A stretch of DNA of 64,000 bases from Strongylocentrotus droebachiensis (lineage: Eukaryota > Echinodermata > Echinoidea > Camarodonta > Strongylocentrotidae), in contig JAVYIG010000061.1 in the NCBI GenBank assembly GCA_035222895.1, positions 152,501 to 216,500 on the forward strand, read 5' to 3'. Numbering within the stretch: the first letter of the stretch is position 1; the number at the start of each line of letters is the position of its first letter. The position numbers and the translations under genes were made by a program. This document shows positions 34,710-46,939 of this stretch, piece by piece. The notes beneath the pieces are model-generated. The model saw nothing but the letters and a program-made list of their open reading frames with translations. It was not told where the DNA came from and did not search any database.

Positions 34710-37035
34710 CCTAGATAACGATGGAATTGGGTGAGCATTTCACGCCAAATTACCTCCAATTTATCGCGCTATTTGCTAAAGAAAACACGCAATCAGCGCT
34801 TAGTTACGGTAGCTTACCATCTGAAGGACATACTAAACTGTCCATCATTCTAAGGTCGTCAAGGGAAGCGAGAGGGATGATAAAGTCATATTTCCCCTTC
34901 GACTTCTCAGCCATTTGACCACTTCACCATCTCCCCAACACGCCGCCACTGTAGGCGTGTGGGACGGTCGTCGCACCGTAGTTCCCAAGGAATGTGTTCG
35001 CTGTCGACGCGCTAATGCATAGCCGTGGGAAGTGTTTGTAAGAAATCAGTCTTAGGCGGTTTTTAAAATGCTTTTCGCTCTCAATTTCAAGTGATTCTCT
35101 TTTTCCAGTGCGTGATGATTGGGATGGGAAAATAAGGAATTATAGAAAATACATTTTTTGATGGATTGCATCCATTTGGCTGATGCTTGTAATTGATGAC
35201 CACTTCAAAAACAATGAAAGTAATTCATAACAATATCCCTTGCCATTATCAAGATTTAGAGCTACTTGTCTTTGGGAAGTGGAACCTGCTATGATCAGGG
35301 TTATATTTCTGAAGGACAAAAATATGTCCTGAAGGTGATTTTGAAGATTGTGGAGGTGTAGTATGATGTTTCTCAGGACGAAAATGCATAAAATATTGAC
35401 CCTTTTCTGGTCGTAATAGATGTTTTTATCATTATTATTTCTGTCTATTTAAATATTGAGGACTACATCTTCATTAAAAGGACCGTTGAACAATTTAGTC
35501 TTGGAATTTAAATCCAAGAACAGTAATAACATATAAATGCATGTTCTACCAATGGCAGGAACGATATATATATCATTTCTACCAATGGCAGGAATGATAT
35601 ATATATCATTTGATAATTGGAAAAATCTATAAGAAAAACTAAATTGAAAGGGAAAAAAAATACGTGTTAGCCAAAGAAAAGGTTATTCATAACAATTTGA
35701 AATGCACAAAACGGGACGGAAACAAGTTCCACGCAAGTTCCACGCAACTAAACAGTACTTACAGAAATGTTTATGTCTTGTCAAATGTATGTACTTTGTT
35801 AATTTTGCATGGTATATGAAGAAAAGCAACCATTCAATCAAAGAAACAATTGAAATCGATAAGAAAGCGTTAGAAGAAAAGAACATGAACAGCAATGAAA
35901 AGAAGAAAATCTCTTAAAATCTCTAACACCGATCCACCTCGGCGTCTTCCCGCATCCATCCCAGCAACCATGGCAACGATGGAATCCGGCAGCTAATTGC
36001 TTTGATTTGAGACGATTGAAGAGCATCTCAAACTCATCTACCTATTAATCTAATGTCTAGTCTAAATAAAGCCATTACGGCCCTCTTCAGGCTAAACCCG
36101 GGTAATCACTCATCCACAAACTGGTTTATCAAGCTTCTATTTCTTCCTTTTTTATTCAACAGGCTCAGCTCCTTAGAGCATGTACTTCATCAATAGACAT
36201 GATCAAGGTTAACATTTTTTCGTAAAAGGGAAAGTAAAACGAAGAGGAAAAGGAGATGGGAATGTCAAAATGGTATTTTAATTTTTTCTTTGTTTTTTAA
36301 TACGTTTTCAATAATCAACTTGGATGCTAACTTACAAGGGTTTTCAAAAGAAGAAGCAAGTAAGTATTACGACTCCTTGCATCTTCTAGCTTCAGATTTG
36401 CTTTAGAATTTGCCAACAAAAATGGGTACAACAATTCTAACGTAGCAATGCCATTTAAGCAAAACAGGTGAATGAAATAGCTAACTGGGGGTTAAAAACA
36501 ATGAGCTGCTTCAAAGTTCAGAGCAGGTCTGTTTAGCCGAAGATCCCCGCCTGAACCCACGCGTAAACACAGCCGCTTTACACGCACTGCCGGTCACCAT
36601 AACTCGTCTTAATTAATAATGCTTATCACTAATTAGTCAGCGTCACTTCAGCTAATTGGAGTCGCGCGCTGGGGAACAATACCCAATTAGGGGCGGAAGG
36701 GCAGGTATTCCTTCCGTTTACACTTAGCTCTAAGAGGAGAACCGGAAACAAGAAAGGGGGCAAAACATGCACCCATCTCCGCCCTGTGGAGATAACCACA
36801 CCCCTGCCGAAATGGACATCGACATCACATTATCGTCGTCATCATCATCATGAAATTAACATACATGCTTGCGCTTGTCATGCTTGTATTTCTTGGTATT
36901 TATTATGATTGTTTCTTCGCTTATTCATCAACCGTAGTGTACGCATAAATATTTTCTGAACTTATTAGCATTGTTTGTTATAATGTATTTGGTAAATTAT
37001 TATTCAACTGGACGTCAATACAAAATAATCATCAC
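34710..37035. other. Intronic stretch with candidate regulatory blocks
   Basis: Mostly unique AT-rich sequence. It includes a CpG-rich spot at ~34930-35030, a 33-bp tandem duplication (CTACCAATGGCAGGAAYGAT) at 35544-35609 and the TAATTA cluster at 36540-36720. Confidence 0.5.
36540..36720. promoter_or_regulatory. Candidate homeodomain-site cluster in the alx4 intron
   Basis: Unique-looking sequence with TAATTA at 36610-36615 and 36630-36635, TAATT at 36653, CAATTA at 36685 and several CpG-rich words between them. This density of paired/homeodomain core sites inside a homeobox gene intron fits an autoregulatory or cross-regulatory module. The function is inferred from motif density only. Confidence 0.3.
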
Positions 37036-37524
37036 ATTCAAATACTCAAGCAAGCCTATCATGATCCATTTTACCTTCTTTTGCATGTAAAGATTTCGGG
37101 AAAAGTTCCTTTAAACTTTTCAAATCTAATGTCTGAATGCGGCAACTATAATGACTACTGTGAGGCTATGCAAAAGACAGACCGAGTCTGGAGATCGAGA
37201 CTACACGTAAAGGCACGTGAATCAAAGCCAATCAGGCGAGTAATTAGTACATCGTCTGTCTTAGCGTTTGTTATGGGAGTATTCAAATACTCAAGCAAGC
37301 CTATCATGATCCATTTTACCTTCTTTTGCATGTAAAGATTTCGGGAAAAGTTCCTTTAAACTTTTCAAATCTAATGTCTGAATGCGGCAACTATAATGAC
37401 TACTGTGAGGCTATGCAAAAGACAGACCGAGTCTGGAGATCGAGACTACACGTAAAGGCACGTGAATCAAAGCCAATCAGGCGAGTAATTAGTACATCGT
37501 CTGTCTTAGCGTTTGTTATGGGAG
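37036..37524 (+). repeat. Perfect 245-bp tandem duplication in the alx4 intron
   Basis: Copy 1 begins at 37036 and copy 2 at 37281, both with ATTCAAATACTCAAGCAAGC and both ending at TTTGTTATGGGAG. No differences were noticed on reading. Each unit contains TAATTAGTAC and GCCAATCAGGCG. The duplication is either very recent or an assembly artefact. Confidence 0.95.
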
Positions 37525-38440
37525 ATCTACCATCCATAAAATTCAATAAACAGATGAAGAGATGGGGAAGATAGAGATCCCGATAAACTGATCGGGACAC
37601 GTGCCTGAAAAGAGACTAGTCCATGTTGGGTGAAAAGCAAAACATCCTACGTGTGATAAGGTTGTGTACTTGGCTAGAAGAACAGATAACGCTGATAACT
37701 GCATGACTTTTCTGGATGAATTTATCAACAACAAAATGTGTGTTCTATGTTTGGGCGGTTTCCTGTTTTTACCCTCCTCTCCTCGCTTAGTCTTTTTTCA
37801 AGGTGCCTGATAATTTTGAGAATTTATTTTAGAATGGGTTTCAATCTAACCAAGATTGGAATTTAAAAAAGAAGACAGAATGGATTGTGCCTACGAACTG
37901 GCTTATTATAGACACAAAAATGAGATTATCGACGCGTCAAACTGTCTCACAAACTCTACTGTGTAAAAGCTCGTTCTGTTATCATATTTCATAATAATCT
38001 TTGAACTAGGTTAAAATCGTTGCCGTGTTGGGGCCTAGTAATATGGATTCAATGTGAAGTTGAATTTCCGCCCTCTTTAAAAAAAAAATTGGGAATGATT
38101 TGAACAAGTTAACAAAAGGTTAGTGTTTATAAATCCTCCAGACCTAATCAACAATACGGGTATGTTCATTGCGGAGATATAATTGCTCATTATCTCTGAA
38201 ACCTAGGCTAAAATTCCCCCAACATAAACTCATGATACTCACTGCACTCTTCTGTTTTTGTTTTTATCAGTCCCACACATTGCGTTGCGTGTAGACCCGT
38301 CTCGTTTCCATGGTTGGCCCAATAACTCTCTTACTCACCCTCGCGAATTTAATAAAATTCGCACGATTTCCGTCAACTTTGGGGCTAAATTTACGCTTGT
38401 ATCCCACAGAGACACCGAGCTGTCATACCATATCAAACAA
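37525..38440. other. Non-genic intronic stretch
   Basis: Mixed sequence; nothing recognised. Confidence 0.6.
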
Positions 38441-38444
38441 ACCA

Positions 38445-38595
38445 TGTGTTTACAGTTCTTTTTCGTTCCACGCCGATTTTTTTTTTCTTTCTTCAACATT
38501 TTTAATGTTTTTGAGAGCTAAATGGAAAGCAGTTCATTTTCGTTCCACGCTTATTTTCCTCTTCAACATTTTCATTTTTTTGAGAGAGCTAAAAT
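38445..38595 (+). repeat. Imperfect ~85-bp tandem duplication
   Basis: TTTTCGTTCCACGC...CTTCAACATTTT...TTTTGAGAG-AGCTAAA occurs twice with small differences. Confidence 0.7.
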
Positions 38596-38599
38596 ATGG

Positions 38600-39389
38600 T
38601 AAGCCAAAATTTTCAAGAACTCAAATGTTGCTTGAATCTGTGAACTTTGGAGTGCTTCAAACTTATTTTCCTTCCATAACTTTTTAAATTTTTTAAATTT
38701 GTTTTAGTTTTATTCTTGTTAAATACAAAAATGGGTAAAAGTAAAAGATAACGACCAATTATCAGCTGTACAAAAATTATTAGCTGAACAAAAATAAAAT
38801 GTATTACATTTTATGCTTACTTCATGATCAACATCGGCATTATTCTTCTGTTTTATTTGTATTAGAATTAAGTTCCTAAGTAGTAATTAGGTTACAGATC
38901 AGGTTCAGTTCTGGTTATAACTGGAATAAAAGGGAATCGTCAATACATCATTAATACAGTCGATGTTTTATCAGGAAGTAGGTTTATGTTGTTCGCTTGA
39001 GAGTTCATTCGATTGAAAATCCTCCAAATATTAGCTTTCTTAGTTTTCTCACCCTTTATTTCAATAGTAGGCCTATATCTATTTATTTACATATTTATTT
39101 ATTCGTTTATTTATCTAGTTATATCCATTCATTTGTAATATATATTAACTTATCTATCTATTTATTCATCTATTTATGTCAATTAATTAGTAAGTTAAGG
39201 CCATTCCTGATTTATTTATCTATTTGATCAATAACTAATTTGACATTTTGTGACATGAACGTATCAATCATTCATCGATTTCCTTATCTTTATCATAATA
39301 ATACTTGAAGCTCTTTGAATAACCATGTTTACTTGGAATGTAGTAGTATATCAGAAGTGGTAGTGGTTATTTTACCTGACTGCTAAGAA
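38600..39389. other. Non-genic intronic stretch
   Basis: AT-rich with (TTTA)/(TCTA)-type low complexity at ~39055-39230. Confidence 0.6.
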
Positions 39390-39545
39390 AGCATAAATGC
39401 TTGTTAGTAAGCAACCAGAGGACCGACGGCTCTAGGTCCTCTCCGAGAGACCGGGTAATGAGGATTAATGCCTTACCAAAAGGCACTAGTGACAGCCTTA
39501 AGTACTAGTGTATCGACCTGGTTTCGAACCCGGGTCCCGAATTAC
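39390..39545 (-). mobile_element. tRNA-derived SINE copy 1
   Basis: Read on the minus strand it has a B-box GGGTTCGAAACC followed by GGTAAGGCATTAATCCTCAT, CTCTCGGAGAGGACCTAGAG, CCGTCGGTCC and TTGCTTACTAACAAGCA. This matches the SINE at 51950-52150 along its body. The A-box part is truncated. Confidence 0.85.
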
Positions 39546-39954
39546 AAGACTACCAACTTCATGTAGATTTTATTCATCAGTTTAATTGTCTGTAAGCCCA
39601 TATAAATTTACGTGAACAATACAAACCAACAATAACAAAAATCATCACTCTACAGCTGTAGTACAGGCAAAATGCAAAGCGTTTGATTTTTAACGGGCTC
39701 CATCCTCAGTCAGGGTATCAGGTGCCTCGAAATGCCCACTGATTTGCAGAAGTTTGACAAATACCGTCACCTGTCACGAGGAATTATCTACAATTGTCCC
39801 CCCACGCCAGACGAAAAGCTTGAATCATGCGGGTATATATATAATATATATAAGTACGCAGGGAACTTCGAGCAATGCCTTCAGCAGACAAGGCCCCTAA
39901 TGAAATAAATCCACACATTGATAATGGAAGAGGGGTTGCAGGAGAGACAAATAG

Positions 39955-40015
39955 AGAGAGCGAGAGAGAGAGAGAGAGAGAGAGGGGGGGTGAGAGGGGG
40001 GCGGGAGGGGGAGAT
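39955..40015. repeat. (GA)n/(GGGA)n tract
   Basis: Simple purine repeat. Confidence 0.95.
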
Positions 40016-40019
40016 GAAA

Positions 40020-41630
40020 CTTGTTAAGATTTTTTAAAAAGGGGAGTTTGCATAGTTTAAACATGGTAGAAACGAAGAATAAATTATAAAAAGTGTGAAG
40101 CTGTACAGGTAAGAAATTATTGGACTTTCGGAAAGGGAGAGATTGAGTGAAGAAAGAGAAACAAATAGATAAACAAAGAATGATAAATAAAATAGAACGA
40201 GGGGGAGGACAAAGAGAGTGAACAAGCGAAAGAGAGTCATGTTCCCATATTTTCTTTCTCGACTTTTCGCTCTATCGTTACGCTCACTTTATACACAATG
40301 TATAAGCGTATGTTTTAAATTTAAAGCCAATTGATTGCAACCCCTAAAATACCCCATCCCCTCCCTCTACCAGAACAGCATATACTTGATCATTACCCCT
40401 CCATATCATTGCTACATCTCCGATGTATACCACAACGAATGCCCAGCAACGAAAGAAAAGACGATTTGTGAAATTTGGGAGCGAGGGGAAAAGGACAGGA
40501 AAGTAACTAAAGAAACAACAAAATAATCAAAAAATGCAGTAAATATAAAATGAAAATTTGGCAAGGATCATCACTATATGTGCCTGTCTTGTCTTGAGTA
40601 GCCAGGTCAATGGGTTGATTTATAATGAAATTGTTTAAGATAATGCAGAGTTTTGGCAAGGATATTTTACATGAATGAAATGCTGATCACATCCGTCAAC
40701 GGACAGATTGTAAAAATACAAAAACAAGTCCTTCAAATCTCTATATTCACTTTAAAACGATGGATGTTGTAATACGGTATTAAAAGAACACAGCATTCAC
40801 AAGTTTTTTTAAAATAACATTTGTTTGTTTAAGTTGTTCTGACCTAATCTAATTTTATGTTGAAAGGATCAAAATGTTATTAGAACCAAACAATTTTAGC
40901 GCCACGTGTGCCTTTTATATTTTAATTCTTTATTTTGGAATACGGTGAGCTAAGCATTCTATCTAACATGGAGGATATCATTTGCAAAGTTACTAAAGTA
41001 CTATACACTCATCATTAGTTCTCATCTACGATTTATTCGACTTCAAGATATAGCATCATCGCGCATAAAAAACTCATGTGTAATTTTGTATAAATATTGG
41101 GGCTCTCGTTTCTATGCAAAGAGATATCAAGCATTGTACGCCAGGGTTGACGAAAAAAGTATAATCTTTACTGACTGTATTAAATTTTCATTGATTTTGA
41201 CATAATCATGGCCCTAATTGGCAGGTTGCATGCTTTATTGTTGGCACTTTTCAATATCACCTTTTCCGTTTTTATTTTTCAATCCAGCATTTCGGAGAAT
41301 GGGGCTTCTACTGGGATAATTATCGACCTATTTTATGTTCATGTATTTAATATACGTTTATGGTAAATATTTTCTCTTACAGTTTTAGTTAATTTGTACT
41401 AAAATATTAAACAACTAAAAGGGAAGGAGGAGGCGAAAACTGGGAATTTATTTTATTTGGCCTTACGTGGCATACGTTATTGACATCGATCGTCTTTTCC
41501 TGGGTTTCTTTCATTTAATGATCCGCACTTGTTACTATTTGATAGTGTATTCTGTCACTTCTCCTCTTGCCTGAATATAAATCGTCATTATCTTTCATTA
41601 AAACAAACGTAATGAAAGTTTAACGCGCAA
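40020..41630. other. Non-genic intronic stretch
   Basis: AT-rich; no exon or repeat family recognised. Confidence 0.6.
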
Positions 41631-42080
41631 TTAAAGTGGCCCGTAAATCCACCACATAACGCCATCGGCCCATAAAATATTCGAACCCGCCTTTGATTCG
41701 GGAACGCGGCATTGATGAGGATTATGTACGACGACAAAACTTGCCAATCGGCCTCTCTTGAAACAATCTTTATTCCTCGTAAAACATTTAAATAACTCAA
41801 CAATCGTCCTCCCTTCCTCGTCCGAAATAACCTCGCCGAAGGTCGAGCGGCCGTCGGCGAAGGGCCAGTTGTCGTTGCACATCAGCGAGTTCACGACAGA
41901 CGATACATGACCGGGATATTTCTCCGTGTTTCGCAGCGGTAGAACATTCCGCGGGACGATTCGCCCTTCGCGCGCACATGTTCTCGCTATAAATTTGCCT
42001 GCCCAAGGTTTGAGGGTTCCCCGACCAGTGTGTTGACGGGGAGAGTTACGCGGCCGAGCGATGCCAAACGACGTAGAACA
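41631..42080 (-). other. CpG-rich block with a 149-codon open frame inside the alx4 intron
   Basis: The minus-strand frame is open from just after a TAG at 42083-42081 to a TAA at 41633-41631. The first ATG in it is at 41882. The translation includes SLMCNDNWPFADGRSTFGEV and GSNILWADGVMWWIYGPL; I recognise no family. The block is far richer in GC and CpG than the surrounding intron. It also contains a plus-strand TATAAA-like word near 41990, Sox-like ATTGTT and Tcf-like ATCAAAG words. It could be an exon of a nested gene, an alternative alx4 first exon, or a cis-regulatory element that is open by chance. I lean to a regulatory element. Confidence 0.3.
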
Positions 42081-42089
42081 CTAATTTAC

Positions 42090-43490
42090 AACTCGAGTTT
42101 ACAACCGTTAAACGTCTCCGAATATTCCACCTTGAACATACTGAAGAATTATCTTGGTCAACTGATTTGGAAAGAGGGTAGAAGGAGCATGGATGCGGAT
42201 CGCAAGGCAGTTATAACAATTTAGTGGTTCGGTTCAATAACTTTTAATTATGAGCCCTATAAATATTACAGATACATGAGTAGAAACGGCAAAAGTTTCT
42301 GCTCACACCGTGTCCATTTTTATTGCATGACCATGCTGTGTTTGATGACGGGGAATTTTTTAAAGGAAATAATCTTTAAAAACATTAAATTGGCAACACG
42401 TTGAGAGAATCGAAATTAATTTCAAGGACATGGGAGGTGAAGGAAGAAAAAAAGAAGAAGAAACAAACCCACACTTGAAAAGGATTAAAGTATTACAAAA
42501 TTACATAAAAGGCTTTTTTTTAAAAGAGGTTGGATTCTAAAGGACAGTAATGGATATTTTAGCATTGAAAGGTAAGCTCATATTGATGTAAAGATGAGTC
42601 AAATTCAATGAAGTTCTGTTAAAATCTGGCCACGTCGTAATGAAATTACTATGTTCAATGATCTTTATAATTGGTGGTAATTGGTAGTTCATTTACGAGG
42701 ATCTATGACGACCAACTCGCATTGTTGTACAGGTTTCCAGCCGAACTTCAATGTACATCAAAACTTGGGCATGGTTAAAAAAGCTAGCACCTACGTTTCC
42801 CACAATGGTCGATGTTTTAAGAGAAGTGATACAACGGCAAATTATTCCATCATAATACATATTAGTTGCATTTGTGCGAAACTTCAACAACCCAACATCC
42901 ATGGAAAAAAAATGTTTGTCCTTTTACATGCCTGTGGATACAGAGTACTGTCTTTATAATCGTGAAGCATGTATTTTTTCAAATGATACTTCGTTAATTG
43001 AATAGTGCACAAAATTGTTATGGATTCTGGAGCGCCAACGCGTGAGAGAAATATTAGATTTATACTCCCGTTGCGCTTGAGGCGTCATTTCGGTTGTGTT
43101 AGTACCTGCACCAATCGACTCTATGAAGGCAATTAGCGCATATACACCAATACTTGACACCACCTTTTTGCACTGTTCATTTTGCAAACACAATTTTGTA
43201 TGGTCTCACCCGCGCATGAAGCGCCAAAGACTGTGATTTTCACTGACGCAGTCCTCAATGCATGATAAGCGCTATTTTGCTGGCGTATGACTTAGTCAGC
43301 GACTAACATGCTCTATTGCTCTTTGACGCCAAATTGAGAGTGCGTTGGTATACAGGGGAATGCAAAAACAAACAGAACAAACAACGAATTGAATTGCTAC
43401 GCATGAACTAATTGCCTACAGTGGTTTATTTAGCACAAGTTATAACCCAGTCGAAATGACGCCTCAATTTAGGAGTAGGCAGACAAGACT
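42090..43490. other. Intronic sequence next to the homeobox exon
   Basis: AT-rich to ~42950, then a moderately CpG-rich stretch at ~43020-43340 with recurring GACGC/GCGC words that might be regulatory. No coding exon was seen. Confidence 0.45.
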
Positions 43491-43493
43491 CAC

Positions 43494-44308
43494 CTGTACA
43501 CGAGCTTCTGTCAGGTCACATCTTAGGGCCAGCTGCTCCCGGCAGTAAACGTCCGGGTAATGTGTCTTTTGAAAGACTTTCTCCATTTCCTCGAGTTGGA
43601 AACTCGTGAACGTCGTCCTGTTCCTCCTCTTTTTCCTCTTGGCATTGGCGTCGTCACCCAGCGATCCGTTCATCGCTCCCTCGGGCGAGCCGTGGTCGCT
43701 GATTTCTGCTTTGACGGTTCCAGGGCTTGACGCAATTGGTGACTGCATCGCGGTAAGACGTCGATGCGCTTCCTCCATCACACCAACGCCGACGCCGTGG
43801 GCCGCTGCGGCGCGCACCGCGTTGTGCAGGTGCATTGGTCCAGGGTGGTTCGTTGTGGTCCCGTGCATAGCGTTTATTGTATGGTCCTTGTGGATACCGT
43901 CAGAAGCTGCTTCCCGTTGCAACAACTTCAAACTCTCGTTTGTCATCTTTTCCCACTCCCCTTCTCCAGACTCCACAACCGGACGCGCAGGTTCACGCGA
44001 TTCGCCAGACGAGTTCTCGCTCACACCTAGACCCGAACGGTGACGCAAGAATGACGTCAGACTTGCAGACGCGCTGAACGTGTCCTCAAAGGATGGCAGA
44101 TCCGACGGCTGTGGACTCTCCTTGTTGCACCGGGTGAGTCGAGTGTGATACGCTGCGATACTTCTAAGAAAGCGTGTCGACTGAAGAGGATGCGATAAGG
44201 ATGAGACACCCTTTTTCTCAATCTGTCCACCCGCGGTCACTCTCGGAGTAAAGGATATGGGGACGTCAAGAGCACTCTCTTCAAACTTTCTCGAACAGGT
44301 GGACGATT
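43494..44308 (-). CDS. alx4: alx4 internal exon: N-terminal region and homeodomain residues 1-46
   Basis: The exon follows a pyrimidine-rich tract and CAG acceptor (CAG at 44311-44309) and ends before the donor GTGAGT (43493-43488). It starts at the second base of a codon (phase 1) and ends in phase 0 after EARVQ. Its first ~210 residues are low-complexity and Ser/Gly/His/Ala-rich. A basic KRKKRR stretch then leads into the homeodomain (bases 43631-43494), with [17 protein letters not shown], the [15 protein letters not shown] segment of helix 2, and the start of helix 3. The break between homeodomain residues 46 and 47 is the classic intron site of paired-class homeobox genes. The frame runs open upstream of the acceptor, but no ATG opens it there; the first in-exon Met (MTNESLK) lies well inside. 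The protein start must therefore be on an upstream exon, unless that internal Met is used. Confidence 0.93.
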
Positions 44309-46850
44309 CTGAGATCGGGAGGAGAAACAAAACCAAACAAAAAACATGTCATAGGAGTTTAAGTGATACTGCCACGTTCGTGTTATGAACCGCATCCTTC
44401 TTCTCAACACACTAGATAAGATGTCATTGTCTTAAGCGATAAAAGAGTGTAATTTTTTCATTCAAACTTACATGATTGCATTATCGTATTTTTGCGAAAC
44501 ACCACAGAAGTTGAGAGAACAGTTTCTGTTTGGCATCGAGGACTCAGAAACCATATCATTCAGCAAGAAAAAGAATGTTAAAGACCATTACCAGCAATGT
44601 CAATGGTATCTAACTCAAGCAAATGGAGAGTTATCTTGTTCATATTTTGGTATTTAATCTGCATTTGCCACTCCCTACCCGGGAGAGGTAAATGAGTTAC
44701 CAGCAGGAAGAAATATCATGAATGCTTTAGAGATTTCATGTCTCAATATCATGGCGGCTGTCTTCAAGCCAAGTATTGGGAAGAAACAATGCATTAAGCG
44801 TAGTGTAGTATAGGATAAACACATTTCCAAAATAACTTTCACCTGAAACAAGCAATGCCATGTCTAACGAAGTCTAAACAAACAAACAAACAAACATAAC
44901 AGACAATTGCCAGATTTTTTAAATAGTGGAAGGGGCATAAACAAATTTTTACAAAATTGTTCACCTTCCATAAATTTTGTTTGTTCTTTTAGTCAAAATA
45001 AATACAAAACTTCTGGCAACTCAAAATCGTTGCTCGTTGCCCAGTACTACTTCATTGATTCAAAGAATTAACATTTTGATCGGATGTGGATTTGACAGTT
45101 TGAATAGCTTAAAGTACAGGTGTGAAGGTGATGTGGCCATTTGTAAGAAAATCACAACACAATGACACTGACAAGTGATTTTCTTTGAAATCGTACTTTA
45201 AGGCCACAGTGTAGATATACAATTATCCACGTCACAATAACGTAGAAATACAAAGCGTGACATCATCTGTTAGGAGCCAAAAGGGCATTATCTCAAAATA
45301 TACCCATACACAGATTCAACACCCTTCCGGCTCTAAAAATGCGACGTGCTAACATTTGACTCGTATTACAAAGATAAATTGAGGAAACTATATATTTTTT
45401 TTTTTTTTTAATATCTCAACCGCTATCAATATTACTCCACTCTAATGGCAGGAAAAACAAACAAGTTTTGCCTTCTATTTTAGGAAATTTTCAGTTTCCG
45501 AAACATAATTTATCCACTGAAAACTCACAGAAATCTAACGACTATTGATTTTTGAGGCTGAACAATAGTTATGTACTTATGTAATCAATTCGCTGTATTT
45601 TACCCCAAACACGTTTAGCCGCTGCCCCTATGCGTTTTTAAAACTAAATCTTGTTGATAACATTTCGCAGACTCTTAGCATAGGTATCGGGGGGGAATAA
45701 TGTACAAATGTGTTGATAACTTGATATTGCGAGACATTGTACATGGTATTGACAATATTGTTAAACCCTAAGAAGCGTGTTCCCCTTGGTCCATGACGAG
45801 GTTATAATAAATAAAGCACTTGAATACATACATATTCATTATGTTTATGAATTATTATGTAGACAATGACAGTAATTAAATCAGAACCTCTCAAAGAAAA
45901 CTTCCAACAGCGTAAATCGAAGAGCAAAGGCTGTTTCTGCATGCTACATGTTTTTGTTCAAATATGTATTTTTAGTTCACTTTTGTTGCTAGTTGTTCAG
46001 CCTAATTTAGCACAAAAAAACCTGCATGATCATTAATCACTATTTCATAGCCGATACGGAGGACAAATTCTGTCATTTGCCACCTCAAATTCGCTTCTAA
46101 AGCTCGATATTTGACAAAACAGTGGCAAAATCTCTCCTTTTTAGCAGGTATCACGGAACGGAACACTATTGGCACTGTCAGCCGGAAGTTCTGGCGTTGC
46201 TCGTCACGGGTAGCAGGGTAATTGTTTCGAGCGGCTGTATTGAGGTGGCTACATGCTCCGAGAGTATATTGCCCTAATTTGGGGTATTATGGGCATTTTC
46301 GGGGCATTTTCAGACGTTATTTGGCTTAGTGCATGGGCGGGTATTCAACGTCAGATGCAGTAAGTTGACCGAGGGGAAATACCCGTAAAGAGTTGCCTGC
46401 ATGCTCCACGTCAGTTCAAATAATTGCAATCAATATCAATTCTAAATCCGTGGGTCGTATAACCCTTATTTAAACACCATGCATAGATTTTCATTTGTTG
46501 TTATATATAGACGAGGTAATCATATATATATATAAAGTAAAGGGATCCTCGCTGTCCATGGAGGGTCAAACTGTGATAATGGTAAGGAGGTAGGGGCGAG
46601 GTGGGTGATTATACTCTGCGTTTTGGAAAGAAAAATGGTTAATATATATTTTTCTTTCCCCGAACACATATTTAGAAGGGAATATATACTTTTCTTTTCT
46701 TGAACATAAATCTAGAAGGGAAAATTTATCTGCGTTCTTGCGGCGGCTGCTATTTAGGGCAATATGTTAAGAAAAAATCTGGCAAATCGATATTGGTTAG
46801 TCAGTTTAAAAAAAGTAAATGTCCTCTTTTCATATCTTGGAATATACAAA
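44309..46850. other. Intron upstream of the visible alx4 exons
   Basis: Begins with the pyrimidine-rich acceptor region (minus strand, 44309-44340). The rest is AT-rich with a locally GC-richer block at ~46140-46400. No convincing 5' exon was found. Confidence 0.5.
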
Positions 46851-46851
46851 T

Positions 46852-46936
46852 CTCATTTTAAGATAGTTATTTGAGTAATTAATTACTCAAATAACTATCT
46901 TAAAACTCATTTTAAGATAGTTATTTGAGTAATTAA
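46852..46936. repeat. Perfect 50-bp palindrome plus a third direct copy
   Basis: 46856-46905 is a perfect palindrome with no loop, arm TTTTAAGATAGTTATTTGAG plus TAATT. A direct copy of the left arm with its CTCA prefix follows at 46906-46936. Confidence 0.97.
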
Positions 46937-46939
46937 AGA

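Larger units (their letters stand above)
17804..43493 (-). other. alx4: alx4 large intron (homeodomain 46/47 intron), ~25.7 kb
   Basis: The intron is bounded by donor GTGAGT at 43493-43488 and acceptor CAG at 17806-17804. It holds most of the transposon-derived sequence of the window, plus several unique CpG- or TAATTA-rich blocks that may be regulatory. No further alx4 exon was recognised in it. Confidence 0.9.
16277..44308 (-). other. alx4: alx4-like homeobox gene, extent of the visible coding exons
   Basis: Three minus-strand exons join in phase to give one protein: 44308-43494, 17803-17666 and 16747-16277. Both joints have GT/AG borders and are phase 0. Together they give a paired-class homeodomain with Q50 followed by a C-terminal OAR motif, the architecture of the aristaless-like family. 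Alx proteins are nuclear transcription factors that bind TAAT-type palindromes as dimers; in sea urchins Alx1 is known to control skeletogenic cells, with Alx4 as its neighbouring paralogue. I chose Alx4 because no block resembling the Alx1 D2 segment lies between linker and terminal exon; this is a judgement from memory of the family. Visible coding sequence is about 472 codons, but the 5' end is missing: the first exon begins in phase 1, so a further upstream exon is required. Confidence 0.85.

Noticed and set aside
37081..37574. Two repeated 82-84-residue frames with GKVPLNFSNLMSECGNYN
   Set aside because: They sit in a tandem duplication; a single copy is short, starts from a non-ATG codon and has no recognisable domain or splice context.
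43606..44077. Plus-strand frames of 66-145 residues
   Set aside because: They are antisense shadows of the GC-rich homeobox exon.
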